NCBI RefSeq assembly: GCF_947242115.1 | Contig: NC_074726.1 | Location: 5,449,951 to 5,513,950 of the forward strand | DNA from: Biomphalaria glabrata | Lineage: Eukaryota; Mollusca; Gastropoda; Planorbidae | Reading direction: 5' to 3' | Length of the DNA stretch: 64,000 bases | Shown: in pieces, positions 1-34,555 of the stretch | How positions within the stretch are numbered: the stretch's first letter is position 1 | Layout: each line of letters starts with the position of its first letter | Program-made: the position numbers and the translations under genes | Notes under the pieces: generated by a model | Seen by the model: only the letters and a program-made list of their open reading frames with translations | Told to the model about the DNA's origin: nothing | The model's database searches: none

Positions 1-384
1 GACAAGTGCCAAAAAGCCCGTGGAGTCTGGGAGCGCATGAGGCGCCCTGACCGCACTTCCCCGTGGTGGAGGCTGTCCAGGCCTGAGCAAGCTATTATAG
101 CACAGTGCAGGACAGGCCACTGTCCTGTTGGCTCATATTTCTCGCGGCTATGGCCAAATTTTAATTCACGGTGCCCCCGCTGCGGGGAAGAAGAGGAAAC
201 CGTGCCTCATATTCTGTTTGACTGCCCCAGACTTGCTGATCTCCGTCTCGACAGGTCTGGGAAGCCCAAAATTCTCGACCTGTATGGCGACATTTATGCA
301 CTACGCAAGACAGCAGGGTTTCTGTCCAGGGCTTTTGCAAGAGAGGATTTGAGCCTCTCAAGCCCTCACTCTAATGGAGTTTGA

Positions 385-400
<16 letters not shown>
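1..400 (+). repeat. Non-LTR retrotransposon (LINE) 3' end, family A
   Basis: The frame from 37 to 384 encodes a LINE ORF2 C-terminus: SRPEQAIIAQCRTGHCPVGS, then the cysteine/histidine cluster CPRCGEEEETVPHILFDCPR, typical of RNase-H-bearing LINEs. A short (GAT)n tail at about 381-398 is a usual 3' end for such elements. The 5' part lies outside the window. A second copy of this family is at 22690-22890 on the other strand. Confidence 0.8.
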
Positions 401-23483
<23,083 letters not shown>

Positions 23484-23607
23484 TTCTAGACAAAAAAAAA
23501 TTATGTTAATACATTATGATTAAATTTATATCGTTTTTTCTTTAAAAAATATAAAAAATTTATCTCTTTACTTTAAGTTGTTTTGTAAAAATAAAAATAA
23601 AAAGTTT

Positions 23608-23835
23608 ACCTTTCATACCTTGCGATCTATGGCGCAGATTATGTTAAGGTCATCTGTTTCTTTGGCCAACGGTTAACAAGCAAGGCGTTATATGGCCAGC
23701 ACAAAGACCAACCACCTTTACTTTCCCCAACTAAAGTCAGGCACCCATTAGAATTCAAAACCCCAGTCTTTACCGAGATTGGAACCCAGGGCCCCAGGTT
23801 TGAAAGCCAAGCGCTTTTCAAATCAGCCACCGTGA
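23608..23835 (-). repeat. SINE family I, near full length
   Basis: Reverse complement carries head, B box (GGTTCCAATCTC) and ATCTGCGCCATAGATCGC 3' end. Lies just upstream of CARD-kinase exon 1. Confidence 0.85.
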
Positions 23836-24005
23836 ATAATTGGTCAATTAATATTTGGTCATAAAATTTGATGTAAATGAAACATTTTATCTTCAAAATT
23901 ATTATTAGGTTATCAAATGAGATTCACTAGTTATCAGAAGGTCGTAGATATAGCTGTATATATTGAATATAGATCAGTAACTAATGTATATATTGATATT
24001 AATTC

Positions 24006-24009
<4 letters not shown>

Positions 24010-24084
<75 letters not shown>
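24010..24084. repeat. (TA)n microsatellite
   Basis: About 36 TA units, ending in TGTGTGTA. Confidence 0.97.
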
Positions 24085-24089
<5 letters not shown>

Positions 24090-24357
24090 ATATATAATCG
24101 CTTGATCGTTTGCTCATTCTAATAGAATTTGCTTATAAAATCTTCCCTAAACGTCAACATTACACAAATTTATTAATAAGTAATTAACATTGACTGTTAA
24201 TGTAAGCCTGTTTACTGAAGAGTTCAGTTTCGCACATTTCAAGAAATCCTGTCAAGTTGAACCAATTTATACAATTCTAATCATTGTTTATATTTCCCTT
24301 CGCGAATGTGGACTACGTAGTGATTTCTTTCAATAAACAAAAAATATATTAGCGTTC

Positions 24358-24387
24358 TTGTGTGTGTGTGTGTGTGTGTGTGTGTAC
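24358..24387. repeat. (TG)n microsatellite
   Basis: About 14 TG units. Confidence 0.95.
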
Positions 24388-26570
24388 TGTGAGTTGTTTT
24401 TCGGGCTTTGGGCAATCAGTGAGGATTCAAGCTACAGCCCTTTTTGACAGATAGCCAAGCAGTTTTTGCACTCAGCCACACTTCCTACACATATCATTTA
24501 AGGTAGTAAGTAAGGCCAATAGTTTTTAGACTTTTCTTCAGTTACAATTAACTTTTTTTTTTGCGGACTATTAAATATAGCTTTAAATTATAATTTGAAC
24601 TAGCCAAGTCTTTAAAAGTTCCAAAAAATGTACATACGTTTTAGTTTATAATTCAAATGGACTCAGTACACATGCCTCAATAGTACATGTCTAATTATAA
24701 ATACATTCTTTAACAGTCAAATTAAATAACATAATTAAAATATAGCTAGATTAAACACTACATAGTTATAAGACACGTCACATTCATATAATAAAAACGG
24801 ATATTTTTAGTTTTTATTTATCTCATAATTTTTAATATTCCCGAAATCAATTTCACTGCCATAAATAGATAATAGGTTTTACTTACATATAAGAGACTAT
24901 ACTAAAACGTATTCTTCAAAATTTAAATACCTAATCTGTCAGAAGAATTTTCGCCATAACATCAATGAGATTATGTGTACATGTATTTAGCTGTATTACA
25001 CTTCTATCCCTTCCAAAAGTACACACAAATTTCAACGTAATGTAGTCATATAAGTCTCCAATATATAAGTAATTTAGTCATGTGAGACTCCATTTTTATC
25101 TCTCTCAGACATCCAGGATTTTTCCGTTTTTAGATAATTATTTTTACTAGTGTTCTCACAAGCTCCAAGTTACAGCTTCTGCAATAACAAATATAAATAG
25201 TTTGACATGGAACAATGTCTGTAACTAAATAAAACTAGAAACCAAAAACAATGTACACAAATCAGTTTCAAACTTGTGCCTGTAATGCAGCCAAGGTAAT
25301 AGCAGTCAGCCTACTGTGTACATATAGTTTATCTGGGTTACATTTATCAATGCCAAGTAAAGTTGTTTTCTTTAATTTTGGCTTTTTTTTTAAATTTGGC
25401 TAAGGCACATAAGATGTAGGTTAGTTTGGAGTTAAAACATTTCAGAAAGTTAACGCAAAATTTAAACATAAATTTTCATTTAAACTAAATTTTTCTAAAC
25501 AAAAAGTAAACATTTTAATTAATTTTTTGGGCTAATCTGGTCAACAGAATCTAATCGGGCCATTAGAATCTCTAGAATCAGGTCAGGCTAATTGAACCAG
25601 AGAGCAATAATATAGATCCATTGTTGTGAAACAAAATTATGACAAGCCAAAAGATTTGATTTGATTTGATTTGTTGATTTGAGGCACATCGGCAAGCCAA
25701 AAGAACTAAACGCACGTGAAAGAAAACGTTTTGAGAGACCTACCCGTTTCGTCCACTATACATTCAAGGCGATTTCAAAGTGTTTTGAAAATATGTGTAA
25801 CAACTTTTTTTTTCCGCGAAGCACATATGAACATCCTGCACACGGATGCGTGTCTGTGTCTGTGTCTGAGTGTGTGTCTGAGTGTGTGTCTGAGTGTGTT
25901 TAGCTTCCGAGTATGTGTCATGGAAGAAGAAACGGGAAAATCTTTTTTATTCAATTCGAATGTTTTTGAAACCATGGGCGAATCCAGAAATATGTACTGT
26001 ATATGGATTTTTGTAAAATTAAACCATTTAAAGATTTGTAAAAGGCATACATTTCATCTGTTTTCTAGTTGGCCTAATTGTACTACACAATGTTTTCAAA
26101 ATATGTTGTAGCTTTTAAAGTTATGTAATGTTATTGTACTCTTCAAAAGAAAAAAACGAAGAAAATCTAACGAGAAGAACTCCACATTTACAGCCATATT
26201 TCTTAAAACTTTAAAATTTTCCCTTTTCGCTATCAAAGAAGGAACTAATTCCCACTAATTAATTATTTAACTGGTTTGTTTTATTTATTCATTGTTTATT
26301 AGGAACAGTGAACAATTGTCAAAGTTTCAATCTGATGCAAAATTGGGAGAAATAACGTGTTCAAAATTTGTGACAGACAAACAGAGTGAGTTGTTAGACG
26401 CTTTGTAAGAAGTATGTGACATTTTAAAGATGGACATGAAGGGAGGGAAAACTGATACTTCAACTGGAACAATCTAGTACGTTGTGGCGTGAACCTTACG
26501 ATACTGTGACATACTTATTGATTATGATATAATATACATTTAATGGTTAATGGCTACCATCTAAAATTGT
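24388..26570. other. Intergenic, no gene recognised
   Basis: AT-rich. A short (TGTGTC/TGAG)n stretch at 25848-25900. The 5' UTR exon and promoter of the CARD-kinase gene may lie here, but nothing decides where. Confidence 0.4.
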
Positions 26571-26779
26571 CTCGTAGTGTTGTGCGTCGCACTTGGAACA
26601 CTAAAGCCAGTGAAAGCGAACACAAGCTCACTTTCACCAGCCTGAATTGGATCGCGAGTACCTCCTTCTCGACACCCTGTCCAACGGGGGATGACACTCT
26701 GGGTTAAACTTAGAGTTTGCGTTCACATCCAAATGGACAGGGACACTTCGGGCTCGCTGACTAGACTGGTACACCCGTC

Positions 26780-26935
26780 GTGTTTGTATATTAAACCAGG
26801 CTAACCGTGCGGGACACGCCACTTATGTAACGGCCCCTGGACGTTGACAGTTTGCTACGGGAGCTTTTTTACATCACCGCACAGTACAATGCGGATGTTC
26901 TAGCACGTTCCTTAGACACTCCTGTGGGAGCCTTG
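26780..26935 (+). repeat. Dispersed repeat shared with the 54.4-kb minisatellite flank
   Basis: CCAGGCTAACCGTGCGGGAC and GGGAGCTTTTTTACATCACC recur, in the opposite orientation, at 54370-54515 (CCAGGCTAATCGTGCAGGAT; GGGAGCTTTTTTTACAACTC). GC-rich compared with its surroundings. Confidence 0.7.
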
Positions 26936-27082
26936 TTTCGCTACCCTTTGACCTCGTCGTCACCTCTCACGTCCGTTTCCACCCGGGCGCCACGCTCTTA
27001 GGCACTCCCCCGGGAGCCTTGTTTCGCTACCCTTTGACCTAGTCGTCACCTCTCACGACCGTTTCGACCCGGGCGCCACGAT
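26911..27082. repeat. 86-bp tandem duplication
   Basis: Two copies starting CTTAGACACTCCTGTGGGAG (26911) and CTTAGGCACTCCCCCGGGAG (26997), each ending CCCGGGCGCCACG. GC-rich block. Confidence 0.9.
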
Positions 27083-27123
27083 GAGACAGGGCAGCAAGTC
27101 CGGGTTAACTGCTATTTTACATT

Positions 27124-27260
27124 ACTTTGGAGAATGTAAAGGCGGTTTATCGTTGTGCTGGCCACATGACACCCTCACTAACTGTAGGCCATAAAAACAG
27201 ATGACCCTATTGATATGTGTTATAGATTGCAAGGTTTGAAAGAGGTACTTCAGTTTTCAT
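27124..27260 (+). repeat. SINE family I, 3' half
   Basis: GTAAAGGCGGTTTATCGTTG, GGCCACATGACACCC and the RAGGTYTGAAAG-type end. Confidence 0.8.
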
Positions 27261-27524
27261 TAGATAAAAAACAAAAATAGACTCAGTATTTGAATTTAAC
27301 AAAACAAACTATTTAAAACAGAGATATTTAAAATGTCACATTCGCGTTGTACAACCCCGTTGAAATCTCAGCGAAGGAGAGAGGTAATAGATCCCTACCA
27401 TCCACCCCCTAATACATTCTCTTACTTCAATACAAGCACTTCTTTATCACAAGTAATTTATTAGAATACCGGTTTTCTTTTTCTGTACAGTGAGAGGCGA
27501 TGCATTAGATTCGGACAGGTTCCT

Positions 27525-28010
27525 TCTTACTTAAAAGAAGGTAGTTACATCCTACGAGTATTCATGTATCAATCTAGTCGAGTGACTTAAATTCTGCTAA
27601 TTCATTAGTTTTCCTGCCTGGTACAGGCAGCTCGTGCCATTCTCACGTGGCCATATGGGAAAAGGAGAACTTGTATCAATTTGTCCTAGCATATGGGATA
27701 GGAAATGTGCTTTCATCTTTGTGTCTTACTGAGTATTTTATTCAATTTTGTTTATGCAGTTCTAAATTATGGTTCAGTGTTTTATGTATAAATGCTACTT
27801 TACTATTGAGTCTTCTCTCCTGAAGGCTTTCTAAATTTAGTGATGTTACTAAAGGTGTTACTCTAGTCAAATGTGAATATTCGTTTGTTATGAGTCTCAC
27901 TGCTCTATTTTGTGTCTGTTCCAGTTTCTTAATGTTTTCTTGAGTTAAGGGGTCCGAAACAAAGCATGTATATTCTAATAGTGTTTTAACCAAGGATAAA
28001 TAGCATTTTA
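27525..28010 (-). repeat. LINE 3' end, family B
   Basis: The minus frame 27993-27742 reads LLEYTCFVSDPLTQENIKKL, QTQNRAVRLITNEYSHLTRV and SLNLESLQERRLNSK, a LINE ORF2 C-terminus. The non-coding 3' part continues to about 27525. Confidence 0.85.
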
Positions 28011-28345
28011 ACTTTATGGTATTGTTAGTAAATATTACTTTTAATAAACCCTAATGCTTTTTTTATAACAAAAAATGTATTTATAGTGTCATTAGTGTGT
28101 ATGTGTATATTTATTATTAACACCTATTACGCTGAGTTTTTTTGTTTTTGTTTTTTGTAACTGGTTTACTAGGAATTACATAAGAAGTCTTTATTTCGCA
28201 TTGAGAATTCAGTCTAAACGTTACATTTTTTAATGCAAATCTTATATCAGCTCACTCTGTCTGTCTAACTAATAAGTTAATTTAAATAGGTATTACAGCA
28301 TTGAGACGTAAAACTATAAATATGGATTTATTCCCCTGTTTAACA

Positions 28346-28600
<255 letters not shown>

Positions 28601-29120
28601 GTGCTTTTTTGTAAAATAGGTGCCGGTATACTCAGTGATTAGGTGTCTGTACTCAGTGATAAATTGCTTAACTTTTAACTACTAATATATCAGTAGTTAA
28701 TGAGACATGGGTTAGGGTTAGATGTTAAAAGTATGGACGGGGTGCGCAACGTAGTAGGTGAATTTGAAGTTTCGATACATTCTATTTACATCACACAATT
28801 CGTTTGTCAAATAACAACAGCTCCCTCCACCTGGATCCGCCAGTGTCTAAACCGTGTATAAGCGTGGGTGGACCGTATCGACCTCAAGGCCGAGATGATT
28901 AATTCAACTACCACACGTATCTAGCGTGTCGCCGAACACAGCCAGTCCTAGTTTTCATAATGCACCAACCAGAACATTGTGATTTTTGTGCATGAAACTA
29001 ATGCAAGAGAATGTAGACCAAAGCACTGTCCATAAGTCACTGTGTTTTATACGTTGAACGCCTTATGACAAATGGAGCATATGGAGTTACATATTACCGT
29101 TAGAAGTAAAAAAAAGAAAG
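28601..29120. other. Intergenic, no gene recognised
   Basis: No family match. A GC-richer part near 28820-28930 is unassigned. Confidence 0.35.
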
Positions 29121-29124
29121 TAAA

Positions 29125-29338
29125 ATTTCCCTTTCAGACCTTGCGATGTACAGAGCAGATCTTTTTCATCCTTTTCTGTACTGCCTCAATTTTTCTCCAG
29201 CTAAGGTCAGGTACCCATTGGAGCTGGGTGGGCTGAAAAGTTCCCGAAATAAAAAAAAAACCTAGTCTTCCCTAGGATTCGAACCCGGGACCGCCGTTCG
29301 GAAGCCAAGCGCTTTACCGTTCATCCACCGCGCCTCCA
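29125..29338 (-). repeat. SINE family I copy
   Basis: Reverse complement has GGTTCGAATCCTAGG-type B box and the CCCAGCTCCAATGGGTACCT centre; the 3' third is diverged. Confidence 0.85.
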
Positions 29339-30418
29339 TTCTATCGCTATGTATTTCCTTTACAAACAGAATAAGTGTAAGGCCTAAAGACACTATAGAT
29401 TGACATTGTACAAGCTTGATCACATTGTGTGTGTATATTTTAGGAAAGACAGACAAACTCGTTCAATCCTCTACGTCTTTTTCTCGCTGTCTTTGTCTCT
29501 CTAAAAATATTTTGTGCTCCTTTCCATGACATGTTTAAGTGTATTTCTTTATATGATAATTTCGAGTAATGAACTTTTTAAGGCATAGAATCTTGTTGTA
29601 AGCCTACTGAAAATATCTTTATCCAGTTCCTAGAAGATGAGATACACTATTAGAATGCGATATTATTTAAGCATTAATTTAAAGCAGGGACTCTCAACTT
29701 GTGGATCGCGACCCCTTTGGGGGTCGAATGACCATTTGTTGGGGGTCGCCTAAGACCATCGGAAAATTGGGGGGGGGGGAGGGAGTGGAATTTTTTATAC
29801 GAATTTTTGTTTGTTTCTAATGTATTGTACTATAGTGGATATAGATTTACATAAGTGTTGGTAATGATACGGGACTTGACTCAAATTACATTATTACAAA
29901 TCAAATTATGAAACGATCGTCAATTTTAATCTTCAATGAAAAAATAGATAAATGTGTGAGTGAAGAATGTAAACAATGGCCTACTGCCAGAGGATACAGA
30001 GAGCACTTTTAGTTGTTTTTTTTTTAATTGGTTCTTCTTTGTTGTTGTTGTTTAATAATGGTTGTTCAAAACTAGTTGCTGCAGACCATCCCTCTGTTGT
30101 TGCAGAATACATTTTTCAACAATTTATTTACTGTCCATCAATGTGTCGAAACGCCATTGTGGGATCAAACATTTTTTTGGTGAAGATCTAATCACGTCAA
30201 TAATACGCCATCGTCAATGGAAATAAATTCATTATGGAACAACTCGTGAACAAGGACTTTGAACAAAACAAAGTTAATGAAAAAAAAAAAAAAGAATGAC
30301 TATCGTTTTGAGGTATAGTTTTACTTCAATTGTTAAAGCAGGAATTCAGAGACCCCGATGCAACATTTGTAATGAAGCTCTTTCTGCCGTATGTATTAAG
30401 GCCGAACATACGTCCGAG

Positions 30419-30680
30419 CTTTGCGGATAACGACCTACAGTAGTTTAATTTTGAATCCTGATGAAACTCAGACTTGACTCAGATGGAAAATACCATAATT
30501 AAAACATATCAGCCTATGAAGCGTCTTATTTTGGTGGCTCTCGGAATCGCTTTGCGGATAACGACCTACAGTAGTTTAATTTTGAATCCTGATGAAACTC
30601 AGACTTGACTCAGATGGAAAATACCATAATTAAAACATATCATCCTATGAAGCGTCTTATTTTGGTGGCTCTCGGAATCG
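30419..30680. repeat. 131-bp tandem duplication inside the hAT element
   Basis: Two nearly identical units starting CTTTGCGGATAACGACCTAC at 30419 and 30550, differing at about one base (CAGCC versus CATCC). Confidence 0.92.
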
Positions 30681-31662
30681 CCAGAGTTCTGAAATCTCAC
30701 ACCATTACCAAGGAGTTATTGTCAGCGGCCAAAGACATTGCTCGCTATGATTGGAGCAAATTTTTAAAATATTTTTTTTGCAATTTGCATATCTAATGAC
30801 ACTATCCACAAGCGATTAGTAGACATGTCTTCAGATATTAAGGGAATGATATTTGCTTCTTTTACAAGCTTGACGAATCCACAGGTTTTGTAGATTGTTC
30901 ACAATTACTAGTTCCGGTATACTTACAATATATACATAAAGGCGATTTTAAAGATTAGTTCCTATGCAAACATCTATAAACGGCCTCTACAGTGAGTGAT
31001 GTAACTGACAAAGTTGGTTACATTTGAAAAAGTAAAAGACTTCTTGGAAAAAATATCTGTGGTGTCTGCACAGATGGTGCTCTAAATATGCTTTAATGTC
31101 GGTCTGGATACCAATGTTTGGTACAGAATAAGTCACCATTAGTATCCATTGCAACTCATTGTATGATTGATTCATCGATATATGTTAGCAACGCCAATAG
31201 CATTGCATCTAAATATTTCTCTTCAATGTTAGTGACACAAATCTGGATCCACTGTTTGCAGTCATTCTGTTCTATGAGATATGTTCTAGACGTCCTCTTC
31301 CATTATCAACACCGTATCATTGTAAAACATGTTTTGTTGTTTTCTGCCTGTCAGTTATCTAGTTTTAATACAGAAATAAACTCGATGTAAATTCCTGATC
31401 TAGTGAAATAAAAACAAGCTCAACCTTGTCACTAACTTTGGCGAGTTTCAAAATACTGTCGCCACGTTTTCCATGATTAGTAATACTTTCTAAATTGTAA
31501 AATATTTATTTACCGTATTATAAACACGCAATGAAAAAGTAAATAAATAAAAATCATAAAATCTACTTTTTAAAGAAAATTAAAGCACACATTATGTTTA
31601 CACTAAATACATATGATACGTTTCTAACAATTCTAACAATATTAGTTTTATACATGTTGATG

Positions 31663-31912
31663 TGGTCTATAGGGCAGATGATGTAAAGGTCAACTGTTTC
31701 TGAGGGTTTTACGAGGATGTTATGTGGCCAGTACAACGATAAGCCGCATTACTTTACTTTTCCCTGACTAATGTCAGGTACCCATTACAGCTGGGTAGAC
31801 TCAAAGGAGCCAAAAGATCCCGAAATTAAAAATCCCAGTCTTCACCAGTATTTGAACCCGGGACTCCCGGTTCAGAAGCCAAGCGCTTTACCGCTCAGCC
31901 ACTGCGCCTCCA
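31663..31912 (-). repeat. SINE family I, near full length, nested in hAT
   Basis: Reverse complement shows GTGGCTGAGCGGTAAAGCGC, the CCCGGGTTCAAATAC B box and the CATCTGCCCTATAGACC end. Confidence 0.87.
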
Positions 31913-32019
31913 CATTTACCTAGACTTATGACAAAAAATATGGTTGGGAGTCGCCTCTTAGTAAAAAATTGTATTAGGGGGTCGTGGAGCAAAAGAGGTT
32001 GAGAACCGCTGATTTAAAG

Positions 32020-32700
32020 GGACACTCCATTGAGTTTTCAAATTTGAGTTATGGACATTTAAATTCTGCACTAAATTCTTGACATCTCAAAAAAAAAAAA
32101 AAACGGGGTTCTTTGAGATTGTGTCTTTAGCTTTGGAAAACGTCACTTCCCTCAACAATACTGAAAAGGAACCTAAATTTAACCAATAGTATCGCTTCAT
32201 TTTTACAGTAGCTGTTAGGCTGTTAGGCTTAGTGACGGCCTAGTTCAGAGCTATGTTACAGTTATATATATACAGATATAGATCTAAAAGCATTAGGATA
32301 ACCAACTCGATACAAAAAAGTAACATTTTCATCTAAGCCTCTCTCTGTCCCAAGAAGTAAATAGATCGTGTGTCTGACTGATTTTAACAAACTGGTCAGT
32401 GTAAGGCTAGTCTAGACTATGTGTAGTCGGTCATGACAAGACAACCAAGCGATAGTGTTTGTAGTGTGTAGAGTGGTCTGGCGAGAAAATACACACTGCC
32501 GTGGTTAGTCAAGCATGTAAATCTACATTTAACACGCTTTTTTTTTCTTTGCATCTAATCTAACTGCATAGATGAAGATATATTTCTTTTACGAGAATGT
32601 AAACGTTACTGTATGGTTTTCCGTTATACAGTAAGTCAATTGATTAAATTAATAGCTTTGTGTGACGTCACATGTCGATGAAAATCTGACTTATCTATTG
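32020..32700. other. Intergenic, no gene recognised
   Basis: AT-rich; no repeats or coding signature recognised apart from poly-A runs. Confidence 0.4.
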
Positions 32701-32704
32701 CCTT

Positions 32705-32866
32705 TAGTTTTGGACAACTAATGTCAGGTACTCATTAGAGCTGGGTGTACTGAGAGGCGCCCAAAGATACCGAAATAAATTTAAAATCCTAGTCTTCACC
32801 AGGATTCGAATCCGGGACTCCTGGTTCGAAAGCAACGTGCTTTACCACTCTGACACCACGCTTCCT
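32705..32866 (-). repeat. SINE family I, 5' half
   Basis: Reverse complement has CCCGGATTCGAATCCTGG and the CCCAGCTCTAATGAGTACCT centre; truncated 3'. Confidence 0.82.
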
Positions 32867-32945
32867 AAAGAAAGTTATGCCAGTTGTTAATTTTGTTCAC
32901 TTACACTGCACATTTTTATTCTAAAAACTTGTATTATTTATAATC

Positions 32946-33225
32946 AATAGGTGGCTTAGTAGTTAAGCGCTTGGCTTCCTAACCAGGGGTCGTCGGTTCG
33001 AATCTCGGTGAAAAACTGGGATTCTGAATTTCGACATTTTTAAGGCATCCTGAGTCCACCCAACTCTAATTGATGCCTGACTTTAGTTGGTAAAGTAAAG
33101 GCTTGGCCGCTATGCTGCCCACATGACACCCTGCTCGTTAAACGTTGGCCAAATAAATAGATGGCCGTAACATCATCTGCCTTATAGATCGCAAGGTCTG
33201 AAAGGGAAATATTTACTTTTTTTTT
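32946..33225 (+). repeat. SINE family I, full length
   Basis: AGGTGGCTTAGTAGTTAAGC head through ATCATCTGCCTTATAGATCG and a T-rich end. Confidence 0.87.
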
Positions 33226-33444
33226 TTAGTTTAAAAGGAAGTGAAAATATTTCATATTTCCCAGTGTAACATATAGTATATGGAACACAATATTTGTGTA
33301 AATAAGTTGGAATTCTAAATGTACCAAAGAGGCTAAAATCAAATAATTAGCTATTAGAAACCTCGTGTTTAATTAACATTAATAAAACTGGTCCTTTAAC
33401 TCTTTCTCTTCTAAATGACGATACCAACGTTGATTCCTTTAGAA

Positions 33445-33933
33445 CAGGGGTGGGCAGCCTTTTTGGATAGAGGGCCGCATTTTTTAAAATTTGGGAATGG
33501 CGGGCCGCATATGTATATACAACTAAGAAAGATACTCTAGCTAACTTTTAATTCATAGTTACACTGTATTATATTCACGTTTCTTTTTTTCCACACTCCA
33601 CGTTAAGGAATTACAAGAAGAGTTAGCAATTTTTTATATCAATTAATAATTTTTTTTTTTTAAATTGCTGATGTCTTTTTATATTACAATAACCCCACTA
33701 ATATACAGTTGTACTTAATGTGCAGTATTTTACTTTTTACACTCGTGTATAATGTTCCGGAACTGTGTAACTAGCCTACTAGTTGTTAATTTATATTTAT
33801 ATTATTTTTAATATATTTGTATTTTTATAAGTATATACTGTGGGCACACCTGACTTCTGTAGGTGTCGGCGGGCCGCATAAAACACTCCGGCGGACCGCA
33901 TGTGGCCCGCGGGTCGTAATTTTCCCACCCCTG
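33445..33933. mobile_element. Non-autonomous hAT element (MITE-like), 489 bp, exact 8-bp target duplication
   Basis: Ends CAGGGGTGGGCAGCC and, inverted, CAGGGGTGGGAAAATT; flanked by CTTTAGAA (33437-33444 and 33934-33941). GGCGGGCCGCAT motifs near both ends, AT-rich non-coding centre. Confidence 0.88.
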
Positions 33934-34104
33934 CTTTAGAATGTGGTAAATAATTACGGAGAGAAAGAGTTAAGGCAGATTACCACGGGCTTTGAGACAG
34001 ACGAAAGTTGGAGGACATTTAAATGAAAATGGACGTATCTTTAGATTCAATTTTAGCCTTTGAGATATATTTTCTATTCTCAGATAATAAAGGAAAGCCT
34101 TTCA

Positions 34105-34280
34105 GAAACAAAAAGCAAGGCCAATGACACTACCTCCAGCTGAAACAACATTCCCAGTGAGCAGCCGAAAATTCCAGGCTCACATGGGTCTCACGAGCCA
34201 CATAAGGAGGCACAAAGCCCCAGTAAAGAGAGTGACATGGTCTCCATATGGAATCACGATAGACGTACTATATATATATA
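34105..34280 (+). repeat. LINE 3' tail, family E
   Basis: GCAAGGCCAATGACACTACC to GACGTACTATATATA matches 20566-20720; one frame reads HMGLTSHIRRHKAP, a finger-like end seen in this LINE type. Lies just downstream of the minus-strand GIMAP gene. Confidence 0.8.
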
Positions 34281-34555
34281 CAAGAAATGATGCTTTTATT
34301 ATGGTATATTCATCATTATGTAACAAAAAATATAATTAAAATACACATGAAGCTTATGTACAGGAATTTCATGGAAGTTCTTCCTTATTTCGACTTTGCT
34401 TTGGTTGAATTAAAGTCTTGTGATTCAAAAGGGTGTTAGGAATCAAAAAAGTTTTACTCGTATTTAACAAAACAAAAACTGGATATGAGAAAATTATTTG
34501 GATTTGATAGAGGTTTCAGAAACTGTCCGTTTTTCCATGTAAGTGTGATTGAACC

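Larger units (their letters stand above)
29685..32011 (+). mobile_element. Degraded autonomous hAT transposon (ZBED5/hAT-5-like), 2.33 kb, exact 8-bp target duplication
   Basis: Ends CAGGGACTCTCAACTTGTGG and, inverted, CAGCGGTTCTCAACCTCTTT; flanked by ATTTAAAG on both sides (29677-29684, 32012-32019). Transposase remnants in order: a BED-finger-like FTSIVKAGIQRPRCNICNEA (about 30330), NDTIHKRLVDMSSDIKG (30796-30846), YKLDESTGFVDCSQLLVPVY (about 30862), NICGVCTDGALNML (about 31050) and QNKSPLVSIATHCM (31120). Many stops and frame changes, and a 131-bp internal tandem duplication (30419-30549, 30550-30680). A SINE copy lies inside (31663-31912). Confidence 0.88.

Noticed and set aside
31663-33225. 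tRNA genes at the A/B-box-like sequences
   Set aside because: Each head continues into the same ~300-base SINE body and has no proper acceptor-stem pairing or clean terminator.
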